NCBI GenBank assembly: GCA_022784645.1
Contig: JALFZG010000039.1
Location: forward strand, 1 to 38,204
Source: Bacteroidales bacterium
Lineage (GTDB): Bacteria > Bacteroidota > Bacteroidia > Bacteroidales > Paludibacteraceae
Direction: 5' to 3'
Length of the DNA: 38,204 nucleotides
In this document: piece by piece, positions 1 through 11,359 of the stretch
Position numbering within the stretch: position 1 is the first letter of the stretch
Layout: every line of letters begins with the position of its first letter
Position numbers and translations under genes: made by a program
Notes under the pieces: model-generated
Told to the model about the DNA's origin: nothing
The model's database searches: none
The model's input: the letters and a program-made list of their open reading frames with translations, nothing else

Positions 1-1065
1 CCCGCAGCCAGCGGCAAGTCGTTTATCCGCAAACCCATTGATTTACTGCTCACTCCCATCAACGAGCAGGACGCTATCGAGCGGAAGAAAGAGCAGGACT
101 ACAAGGAGCAGTTGCGCGCTACCAAGAACGCCAAAATGCAGCCCCAAGACCCGCATGCGTGTCCGAGAAACAACGGCGTGAACATCTCCATTGCCAAGCT
201 CCTGCAGCTGCTCACCTATGCCGAGGGAAAGCACCTCATCGGCATCTGCGAGGAGATGGACACCCTGCTCAAGACCGAGCGAGCAGGCACCTGGAGCCAG
301 AAATCCGATATCTATCGATTGGGGTTCGACAACGCCGAATATGGGCAGGCCTACATGAGCGACAACTCGTTCTCCGCGAAAGTGCCCGTTTATTACAACC
401 TCCTGCTCACCGGTACGCCCGGCTCCATGCACCGTTTCTTCAAGCAAGACACCATCGAAAACGGTCTCATGACACGCACCTGCTTCGCGCAGCTGCCCGA
501 CACCTCCTACGCCGAGATGCCCGTTTTTGAGCCCTATTCGCAGCGCGAAAGAGATGAGATCATCGGCTGGGCCCGCAAGCTCGACCAAGAAGAGGGCGAG
601 ATCAGTTGCACCGTGGTCGAACGCGCTATCGCGCAGTGGGTGGAGGAGAAACGCCAGCGCGCGCTCGATGCCGACAACCATGCGGCAGATATCCTGCGCA
701 GGCGATGCGCTGTTATCGGGTTCCGTGCCGGCATGCTCTGCTTCCTGCTTGAGAACCGCATACCCAAGCGCTCTATCGGAGAGTTCGCCACCTGGGTGGC
801 TGAGTATGTGTTCGTCAATCAGATGGAGCTCTTCGGCGACAAGCTCGAGCAGGAACTGACGGCCAGCCTCGACCGCTCCGAACGCGGCAGCTTAACCGCC
901 CTCATCGACCTGCTACCAACAGTCTTCTGCACGCACGACCTCATCGCGCTCCGAGCCAAGAGGGGGCAGTCTGTGAAGCCCAATGCCGTAGCCACACTGC
1001 TACTGCGATGGGAGAAAGCCGGAAGGATCACCAAGCTCGCCCCAGGACAATACCAGAAGCGATAA
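1..1065 (+). CDS. DUF3987 family P-loop protein, 5' end outside window
   Basis: The reading frame is open from the first base to TAA at 1063-1065, so the gene starts upstream of the window. The first visible residues, PAASGKSF, fit the end of a Walker A loop of the PPASGKS kind seen in DUF3987 proteins of Bacteroidota. Later parts (IGICEEMDTL, then LLLTGTPGSM) fit the Walker B and sensor region of that ATPase fold. The C-terminal ~80 residues look like a small winged-helix region. Such proteins are primase/helicase-like and are common on mobile or phage-derived loci; the exact role is unknown. A strong terminator follows at once. The family call rests on recalled motifs. A TTG at 112 could be read as a start, but it would cut off the P-loop and is unlikely. 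Confidence 0.7.
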   Translation, partial: PAASGKSFIRKPIDLLLTPINEQDAIERKKEQDYKEQLRATKNAKMQPQDPHACPRNNGVNISIAKLLQLLTYAEGKHLIGICEEMDTLLKTERAGTWSQKSDIYRLGFDNAEYGQAYMSDNSFSAKVPVYYNLLLTGTPGSMHRFFKQDTIENGLMTRTCFAQLPDTSYAEMPVFEPYSQRERDEIIGWARKLDQEEGEISCTVVERAIAQWVEEKRQRALDADNHAADILRRRCAVIGFRAGMLCFLLENRIPKRSIGEFATWVAEYVFVNQMELFGDKLEQELTASLDRSERGSLTALIDLLPTVFCTHDLIALRAKRGQSVKPNAVATLLLRWEKAGRITKLAPGQYQKR

Positions 1066-1070
1066 AGAGA

Positions 1071-1096
1071 AAGCCCGCGTTTCGCGGGCTTTTTTT
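1071..1096 (+). terminator. Rho-independent terminator of the DUF3987 gene
   Basis: A 9-bp perfect stem, AAGCCCGCG / CGCGGGCTT, has a TTT loop and runs into seven T. It begins six bases after the stop codon. Confidence 0.92.
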
Positions 1097-1121
1097 GGGG
1101 CATTCCGGAACTTTTCCCCCG

Positions 1122-1194
1122 CACTTTCACACTTTCACACATCCCACTTTCACACATCCCCCCCCGCACTTTCACACTTTCACACTTTCACACA
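1122..1194. repeat. CACTTTCACA microsatellite-like array
   Basis: Seven ACTTTCACA units occur in about 70 bp, in runs of one to three overlapping copies broken by short C-rich pieces (ATCCC, and an eight-C run at 1158-1165). It sits just after the terminator. No coding frame is convincing. Confidence 0.85.
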
Positions 1195-1530
1195 TTTTAA
1201 ACAGTGAATAGTGCTTTACGTATTGGACACAGTAGCTCGGTACAGCTCCCTTTGTGTACGGAATAATTCTCCCAAGGAGACTGTGCATTCCGCGAGGGAA
1301 CAGCGGTACTCTAAAAAATAGGCCATGCCGTTGTTAATTTTGAATAATTTTGTTTCATTATTTGCATATATCGAAAATTCTTCGTATCTTTGCAGGCGGA
1401 TTTCCACTTCGCGGCGAGCCAAAGGCTCCGCAGAGGATTTCCAAGACATTGTGGGTAAAACAAAGCATTAACTATTTTTCGCAATCTGCGTGATTTATAG
1501 TTGAGTGCCAAACGACTATCAATTTATTAT
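1195..1530 (+). other. Intergenic leader region before the methyltransferase
   Basis: No gene is seen here. It holds the promoter at 1361-1392 and, in the likely leader RNA, a hairpin GAGCC-AAA-GGCTC at 1416-1428 flanked by two direct copies of GGATTTCCA (1398-1406 and 1435-1443). The base composition becomes AT-rich near 1310. Confidence 0.6.
1361..1392 (+). promoter_or_regulatory. Bacteroidota-type promoter of the methyltransferase cassette
   Basis: TTTG at 1361-1364 lies 20 bp before TATCTTTG at 1385-1392, an exact match to TTTG-N19-21-TAnnTTTG. Transcription would start near 1399, giving a leader of about 130 nt. Confidence 0.75.
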
Positions 1531-2676
1531 ATGGCAAACAAGACTCTTACCAAAGCTAAGGAAGCTAAGAACGACGAGTTTTATACTCAGTTTTATGACA
1601 TAGAAACAGAAATGGAGGCATATCTCGACTATAATCGCGATGTGTTTAGGGGCAAGACAGTTCTTCTGCCATGCGATGATCCTGAATGGAGTAACTTTAC
1701 TCGATATTTTGCCCAAAACTTTGAGGCTCTTGGGTTGAAGAAACTTATCTCCACAAGCTATGCACCTGAAAGCAAGACATATAAGAACGGATTTCAATTG
1801 TCGCTATTTGAGACGGAGTCCCCAAAGTTTGATAAAGAAAAGACCAAAACCCACGGAAAGATCTTCATCCTTACAGAAGATACTAAAGACGATGGGGTTA
1901 TAAATCTTGACGATTTGCAATGGGACTATCTTGAAGGTGATGGAGATTTCCGTAGTGAAGAGGTGACGAGGCTTCGCGATGAGGCTGATATTATTGTCAC
2001 CAATCCTCCTTTTTCATTGTTTAGGGAATTTGTTGCTTGGATAATGGAAGCTAATAAAGAATTTGTGATTATAGGCAATCAGAATGCAATCACTTATAAA
2101 GAGATATTTCCATTGTTAATGCATAATCAAATATGGCTTGGTAATGGCTTCAAAGGTGGCAATGCATTCTTTCGGGTCGTAGAAGATAGAGATTATGCAT
2201 TAGGTGTATATGATAAAACAAAAGGTTTGGTAAAGTTTAGAAATTGTTGTTGGTTTACCAATATTGATCATGGGAAAAGACACCAACCATTAAGGTTAAT
2301 GACAGAAGCAGAAAATATTAGGTTTAGTAAACATAAGGAAATAAAAGGAATTGGGTATCAAAAATATGAAAATTATGATGCAATTGAGGTCAATTACTGT
2401 GACGCTATTCCTTCTGATTATGATGGTGTTATGGGAGTCTATAGTACGTTTTTTGATAAATATTGTCCAGAACAATTTGAAATTGTTGGAATGTGTGAAA
2501 ATAAAGATTTATATAAACTGAAAACAAAAATATACACTTCAGAAGAATGTAAAGCTGCATACTATAATAAATTCAATAAGAAAGGAACATACGATTTAAA
2601 TGCAAGTGGAGTCTTATTAAAAGATGGCATTTTGGAAAAAGTTTTCCAAAGAGTATTAATCCGTAAAAGAAAATAG
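1531..2676 (+). CDS. EcoRI-family adenine-specific DNA methyltransferase
   Basis: The 381-residue protein would transfer a methyl group from S-adenosylmethionine to adenine in a specific DNA site. It has the N-terminal DEFYTQ block, a LPCDDPEWSNF block (about residues 46-56), and the catalytic motif NPPF at 158-161, as in N6-adenine methylases; the whole pattern fits the EcoRI methylase family. I chose ATG at 1531 because the protein then begins MANKTLTKAK, close to the family start; an in-frame TTG at 1501 adds ten residues with no family support. The DUF262-HNH gene starts three bases after the stop. The 3' half is clearly more AT-rich than its neighbours, which suggests transfer. It could be the modification half of a restriction pair. 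Target site unknown. Confidence 0.88.
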   Translation: MANKTLTKAKEAKNDEFYTQFYDIETEMEAYLDYNRDVFRGKTVLLPCDDPEWSNFTRYFAQNFEALGLKKLISTSYAPESKTYKNGFQLSLFETESPKFDKEKTKTHGKIFILTEDTKDDGVINLDDLQWDYLEGDGDFRSEEVTRLRDEADIIVTNPPFSLFREFVAWIMEANKEFVIIGNQNAITYKEIFPLLMHNQIWLGNGFKGGNAFFRVVEDRDYALGVYDKTKGLVKFRNCCWFTNIDHGKRHQPLRLMTEAENIRFSKHKEIKGIGYQKYENYDAIEVNYCDAIPSDYDGVMGVYSTFFDKYCPEQFEIVGMCENKDLYKLKTKIYTSEECKAAYYNKFNKKGTYDLNASGVLLKDGILEKVFQRVLIRKRK

Positions 2677-2679
2677 TAT

Positions 2680-3843
2680 ATGGAAACAACATTGCAGATA
2701 TATACCGTTAAGCAAATATGTGAAGGTTTTACATATAGCGAAACAGATAATAAGGGGTTGTATGGTTTGGCAGGTACATTAACCATACAGCCAGAATATC
2801 AGCGAAACTATCTATATTCAGAAAGCAATGGAAAAAACGAAGTTGCTGTTATAGATTCTGTAATAAAGAAATATCCGCTGGGATTGCTGTATTTCAATAA
2901 GACGAAGGACGGACGACTTGAAGTGCTCGATGGTCAGCAGAGAATAACAAGTCTTGGACGGTTCTGTACCGGAAAATTCTCCTATATGCTGAATGATGTT
3001 CCATATAAGTTTGCTTCATTACCAAAAGATAAACGTGAGCTGATAGAAAACACGAAACTGCTTGCTTTTATCTGTGAAGGTGATGAATCTGAGATAAAGG
3101 AATGGTTTAAGATAATCAATATTGGTGGTGTTAAGATTAACCCACAAGAAGAATTGAATGCTGTTTATTCTGGTCCTTTCGTCTCTGCTGCTCGCCATGA
3201 GTTTAGCAACAAGGAAGATTCACGAGTGCAGAAATGGGGTGCTTATATCTCAGGTTCTGCCAACAGACAAGATTTCCTTCAAGAAGCACTCATGTGGGTA
3301 AGTAATGGGAATATAGAGGATTACATGCAGGAACATCGCTGGGACACGAATATCAACGAACTGAAAAACCACTTTAACGACGTAATCAATTGGATTGAAA
3401 GCATCTTTGATGAAGTCTATCCGCAGATGAAAGGTTTGAAATGGGGAGAACTATACAATCGTTTCCACAACAATCCGTACAATCATACAGAGGTTTCTCA
3501 AAAGGTGAAAGACTTGCTTTGTGATCCATGCGTACAAGACCACAAAAATGTATTTGAGTATGTCCTTGGCGGTTGCAATGATACAAAACTCTTAAACATA
3601 CGTGTATTTGAGGAGTCAACAAAGCGCCGAGTGTATGAGCGACAAACCAAGGAAGCCAAAGCAGCTGGTATAAGCAATTGCCCATTATGCGCCATAGGTC
3701 ATGATGCAAACAGGCAAAAAATATGGAAATTGGCAGACATGGATGCCGACCATGTAGAAGCATGGAGCAAAGGCGGTGCCACAGACGAAAGCAACTGCCA
3801 GATGCTTTGCAAGACACATAATAGGGCAAAAGGAAATAAGTAA
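2680..3843 (+). CDS. DUF262 (ParB-like) protein with C-terminal HNH nuclease domain
   Basis: The 387-residue protein has an N-terminal DUF262 domain with a QPEYQR block near residue 37 and DGQQR at 84-88, the nucleotide-handling motif of this family. Its C-terminus is an HNH module: CPLC at 334-337, DH at 357-358, N372 and CKTHN at 377-381, with cysteines placed to hold zinc. DUF262-HNH proteins are related to GmrS/GmrD-type and SspE-type nucleases that cut phage DNA. The gene starts three bases after the methyltransferase, so the two are almost certainly cotranscribed. I infer a restriction-modification or modification-sensing defence role. No separate restriction enzyme or specificity gene is nearby. 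Confidence 0.85.
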   Translation: METTLQIYTVKQICEGFTYSETDNKGLYGLAGTLTIQPEYQRNYLYSESNGKNEVAVIDSVIKKYPLGLLYFNKTKDGRLEVLDGQQRITSLGRFCTGKFSYMLNDVPYKFASLPKDKRELIENTKLLAFICEGDESEIKEWFKIINIGGVKINPQEELNAVYSGPFVSAARHEFSNKEDSRVQKWGAYISGSANRQDFLQEALMWVSNGNIEDYMQEHRWDTNINELKNHFNDVINWIESIFDEVYPQMKGLKWGELYNRFHNNPYNHTEVSQKVKDLLCDPCVQDHKNVFEYVLGGCNDTKLLNIRVFEESTKRRVYERQTKEAKAAGISNCPLCAIGHDANRQKIWKLADMDADHVEAWSKGGATDESNCQMLCKTHNRAKGNK

Positions 3844-4170
3844 CACAAAATTACTAGTGAGCAAAGCGAGCAGCACGAAGTGCAGTGAACGAAGTGAGCG
3901 TTACACATTTTAGAGTAAGGGTATGGCGCTGCGCGCGTTCCAGAGCCTGCGACGTTCCATTAGCGCTTCGCGCGTTCCAGTGGTCGGAGGCGGTGGATAA
4001 TAGCGTCTACTTATTTCAAGGTAAGACAGGGAGCTTCGCGTGTTTAAGGGAGTTTGCTTTGCCGAACGATATCCCCATTCGGAATGTAAAAATGCACGTA
4101 GCGAATATTGAAGTTGGTAGCGAATAGTATTTGCGTATATAAGCATTGCTTCTCTATCTGCAGACAAATA
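3844..4170. other. Intergenic repeat region after the defence cassette
   Basis: This stretch has no credible gene; the short frames across it lie in repeats. It contains GC-rich pieces related to other intergenic regions of the window. CGTTACACATTTTAGAGTAA begins at 3899. Three GTTCCA words (3937, 3954, 3974) are linked to short palindromes such as GCGC-TTC-GCGC. The final 40 bases hold a bidirectional terminator, listed separately. Confidence 0.6.
3899..3924 (-). repeat. Copy of the dispersed TTACTCTAAAATGTGTAACG repeat
   Basis: Read on the minus strand, 24 of these bases match the repeats at 37711-37734 and 37801-37824 exactly. A weaker relative lies near 19866. All copies are intergenic. 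Confidence 0.85.
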
Positions 4171-4196
4171 AAAGGCAGCCAAAAGGCTGCCTTTTT
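4171..4196. terminator. Bidirectional terminator between converging genes
   Basis: AAAGGCAGCC - AAAA - GGCTGCCTTT forms a perfect 10-bp stem with T-rich flanks on both strands. It can end transcription of the DUF262-HNH cassette from the left and the glucan locus from the right. Confidence 0.88.
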
Positions 4197-4243
4197 CTAT
4201 CAAAACCCTCTGGGCTTCTATCAATTATGACTAGGTCCAATAA

Positions 4244-8268
<4,025 letters not shown>

Positions 8269-8273
8269 ACCTT

Positions 8274-9761
8274 TTATTGCTTAATGATGGTTACACGATC
8301 GTGGAGTTGGTCGAGTGTAATGGTGTAGGTACCAGCTTCTTCAATTTTCCACTTCAAGTCGATATCAGTCACGTTGACATTCTCGCTCTGAGCATACTGA
8401 TAACGCGTGAGTGATTCTTCGTTCTTATCAATGAAGAGCAGCTGCTCGGGTTGGCCGGTAGGCACTTGGTCAGCTACAGCGGGCATGAACCATGCACCAT
8501 TCCAATCTGCCTGCTTATCGCAGCTGAACTTCAGCTCGCCAGCATTGAGTGTACCCGTCCAAGTAAAGAGGCTGTCGTCAACGAGCGTAAGCGCAGTAGC
8601 ATTGCTCAAATCCCAACCATTGGGTGCAGCGCTACCTACCATGTACATCTCAGTGAACGGCACATACTCGCGCATAATCATACGTTCTTGCGCAGTGTGG
8701 ATATCTACACAAATCTTATACATCTTATTGCATTCATCGGCATTCAGCACCCACTTATTATCGGGGTCATAGCCCTTAATGAACACCATACTCTCTTGGG
8801 TGTAAGGTGCATTGGCGGAGGTTGCCTTGAAGTTGTTCTCCCAAGCGCCGGATGCAGTACCGAACTTAAAGTCCTGTCCAAGCGTCCAGAAATGGCCAAT
8901 GCGGAAGAGGAACGGATCGAGCGGGTCGCGGTCCATCTCCCAGAAATTCCATCCCGTCTCGTTGCCGATAAGATAGAGTTGCTCGTAGTCGGGCATCACG
9001 GCTGCTACCTCACGCATCTGCATCTTGAGGGTGATAAGGTTAACGCTCACCTCATACAGGTGATCCGTCTCTACCGTCCACATCTTATCCTGCTGAGCAG
9101 CATCCGCGCGGGGCAACAAATCTTCGCTTGTTTCGCCCGGCATATAGCCCGGAAGCATGCTCTCTTTATTGCAAACGAACTTAAAGAATCCCTTCTTCAG
9201 ACGGAGAGTAGTCTTAAAGTAGCCCACCTCTTTCATTTCCATCTCGGTGGCCTCAGAGAGGGTCCATCCGCCGGGGGTGGCGTTACCTACGATATAGAGC
9301 GTCTTCGTAATCGGTTCATAGGGGATAACCACAAAATCGCAGGTGGAAGTCTGCGTCTCAAATCCTTCACCAGAAGCGGTGATGCGAGCCGTAAAACCGA
9401 TAGTCTCTCCGGGCTTGCAACCATTGTCGATAGCCATTTGGCAAATATCTTCTACGGTCCACGTCTGCTCATATTTTTGCGTTTGCCCATTGAAAATGAG
9501 TGTCGCATTCTCCCAGCTCTCGCCTGCTCGAACAAGTTCCAAACTGTAATAGATGCGATGACCGGTACCTTCATTGGTGCCGGAAGTCCAACTGAGCGTC
9601 AGGCCGGTATTGCTGTACTCGGTCTGATCAAGCACGAGCGTATCAGCATTGGCGGAAATAGCAAGAGGAGTAGAGCCTTTATCGAGCTCTTTGAGATCCT
9701 CGCGGCAGCTTGTTGCCAAGCAGGCAACAGCCGCCATAAGAATAAACAGATATTTTTTCAT
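8274..9761 (-). CDS. SusE/SusF-like outer-membrane glycan-binding lipoprotein
   Basis: The 495-residue protein has a lipoprotein signal (LATSC, Cys19). An N-terminal Ig-like SusE domain (about 30-150) is followed by three related binding modules. Each module opens with a strand such as TLYIVGNATPGGW, QLYLIGNETGWN or EMYMVGSAAPNGW and later has FKF or LKFSCD. This is the SusE/SusF plan: surface starch-binding repeats beside SusCD. It lies 38 bp after susD and just before GH66, so it probably captures dextran chains at the surface. The binding specificity cannot be read directly. Confidence 0.85.
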   Translation of the reverse strand: MKKYLFILMAAVACLATSCREDLKELDKGSTPLAISANADTLVLDQTEYSNTGLTLSWTSGTNEGTGHRIYYSLELVRAGESWENATLIFNGQTQKYEQTWTVEDICQMAIDNGCKPGETIGFTARITASGEGFETQTSTCDFVVIPYEPITKTLYIVGNATPGGWTLSEATEMEMKEVGYFKTTLRLKKGFFKFVCNKESMLPGYMPGETSEDLLPRADAAQQDKMWTVETDHLYEVSVNLITLKMQMREVAAVMPDYEQLYLIGNETGWNFWEMDRDPLDPFLFRIGHFWTLGQDFKFGTASGAWENNFKATSANAPYTQESMVFIKGYDPDNKWVLNADECNKMYKICVDIHTAQERMIMREYVPFTEMYMVGSAAPNGWDLSNATALTLVDDSLFTWTGTLNAGELKFSCDKQADWNGAWFMPAVADQVPTGQPEQLLFIDKNEESLTRYQYAQSENVNVTDIDLKWKIEEAGTYTITLDQLHDRVTIIKQ

Positions 9762-9799
9762 ATCAAATAATACGTAAATTATTAGTATCCACCATTTCC

Positions 9800-11347
9800 T
9801 TAATAACCTGGATTCTGCCCCATGAGCGGGTTGGCATCACGCTCGGTCTGCGGAATGGGGAAAAGCAGACGCTCACGCGTAGCATTGGTTTTACCAATCG
9901 AATGGAGGAATTTCACCGCATATTCACCATCGTTGATGCGAATCATGTCAAACCAGCGGTGGCCTTCAAACGCGAGCTCTATTCGGCGCTCATGGATGAT
10001 AGCCTCGCGCATCTCATCCTGATTGAGTCCCGAGAGAGCGGGCAGACCGGCACGACTGCGCACGCGGTTGATGGAAGCATAAGCCTCTGACGGACGGATT
10101 TCGTTGAGCGCCTCGGCTTTCATCAGCAGTACATCAGCAAATCGATACACTACGAAATTTGCAGGGGAAGTGTTGAAATCCGGAGAAACGGCTTTCGTAA
10201 CGAGGAACTTACGTACGTTATAGCCCGTATTGGAATAGCTGGCCTTGTACTCTTTGTTAACACCTTCAGGATCCCACGTGGGGCAACCTGCATAGAAGAT
10301 GGTGATATCTTTGCGCTTATCGCCTGGCTCATATTGGCTAACGAACTCCTCCGTAGGTTGATTCCAACCCCATGAGCCGGCTACGAAATCCGAGTTACGC
10401 GGCCCCATGAATGTGCTCAGCCAACTCGATTGCGGGTTATTACCCCAGAAGTCATACTCCTTATCGCCAGAGAATTGCACCTCGAAAATCGATTCCGGAC
10501 CATTATGGATAGTCGCGCAGAAATTGTCTTCGTAATTGCAGGATTCGAGGTCATACCCCATGTTCTCCACATCGGTGCAGAGGTCAACTACTGCTTTGTA
10601 GTAATCCTCATTGCTCATACCATTGATGGAAAGGTTATGTCCAGCCAATGTAAGATAAACATTCGCAAGCTCCGTATAGCACGCATCTTTGGTGGCGCGA
10701 CCGAGGTCAGCGGGGGCATATTCCTGCTTCATAGGGAGCAACTCCGCAGCACGCTGCAAGTCGGAGATGATATTCTTATAGTTGTTCTCAATGGCGTCTC
10801 GTGCGATAGCCGTACTTGTTCCCGGTTCATAAGGAGTCAAGCGTGTAGGTACAGCACCATAGAGGCGAACGAGTACAAAATAATAATGCGCACGCAAGAA
10901 AAGCGCCTCGCCAAGGCATTGATTACGGATGGCCTCCGTAAGTCCCTCGGCAGTCTCCATACTCTGAATGAGGATATTGCATTGCCCAATACCTACCCAT
11001 GGCGAGCGCCACATATAAAGCGCCATACCGTTGTCAGAAAGCGTGGTGAAATTGGCAGCCTGTACGGTCTCAAGACCATCTGTACCGCCACCTGCTCCTA
11101 CATTAGAGTTACCAGCTACGATATCCAAACACCATAGACGCTGGTTATACATATTCGATGACTGAAGCGTACGATAGCAAGCATTTGCCATTGCCAAAGC
11201 TATATCATCGGTCACCTCTACCGTAGGATCGACCTTGTCATAAGGCTGACGCTCCAGAAAATCGCATGACTGAAACGTCATCGTAAGCGCAGCCGCTACA
11301 GCTGCCGCCATGCGCATTGAACGCTGAAAGATATGATTGATTTTCAT
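9800..11347 (-). CDS. susD: SusD/RagB-family glycan-binding lipoprotein
   Basis: The 515-residue protein has a lipoprotein signal with Cys28 (TFQSC). It carries family blocks through its length: an N-terminal CDFLERQPYDKV, a middle helical region with ALFLRAHYYFVLVRLYG, and the C-terminal block REAIIHERRIELAFEGHRWFDMIR. SusD forms the lid of the SusC transporter and binds oligosaccharides at the cell surface. Its 12-bp spacing from susC fits the obligatory pairing. Homology is to the family; the substrate is inferred from the GH66 and GH97 neighbours. Confidence 0.95.
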   Translation of the reverse strand: MKINHIFQRSMRMAAAVAAALTMTFQSCDFLERQPYDKVDPTVEVTDDIALAMANACYRTLQSSNMYNQRLWCLDIVAGNSNVGAGGGTDGLETVQAANFTTLSDNGMALYMWRSPWVGIGQCNILIQSMETAEGLTEAIRNQCLGEALFLRAHYYFVLVRLYGAVPTRLTPYEPGTSTAIARDAIENNYKNIISDLQRAAELLPMKQEYAPADLGRATKDACYTELANVYLTLAGHNLSINGMSNEDYYKAVVDLCTDVENMGYDLESCNYEDNFCATIHNGPESIFEVQFSGDKEYDFWGNNPQSSWLSTFMGPRNSDFVAGSWGWNQPTEEFVSQYEPGDKRKDITIFYAGCPTWDPEGVNKEYKASYSNTGYNVRKFLVTKAVSPDFNTSPANFVVYRFADVLLMKAEALNEIRPSEAYASINRVRSRAGLPALSGLNQDEMREAIIHERRIELAFEGHRWFDMIRINDGEYAVKFLHSIGKTNATRERLLFPIPQTERDANPLMGQNPGY

Positions 11348-11359
11348 AATCGTATGTGC

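Noticed and set aside
43..681. 212-residue minus-strand frame over the DUF3987 gene
   Set aside because: It mirrors a GC-rich real gene in the other strand and shows no motif.
1216..1511. Minus-strand frames before the methyltransferase
   Set aside because: They overlap the leader and promoter, and have no family likeness.
1501..1530. TTG start for the methyltransferase
   Set aside because: The added residues lack family support; ATG at 1531 gives the usual beginning.
3885..4224. Short frames on both strands after the DUF262-HNH gene
   Set aside because: They are made of dispersed repeat words and one spans the terminator.
8451..9770. Long 439-residue frame opposite the SusE-like gene
   Set aside because: It is antisense to a well supported lipoprotein gene and its protein has no signal or family pattern.
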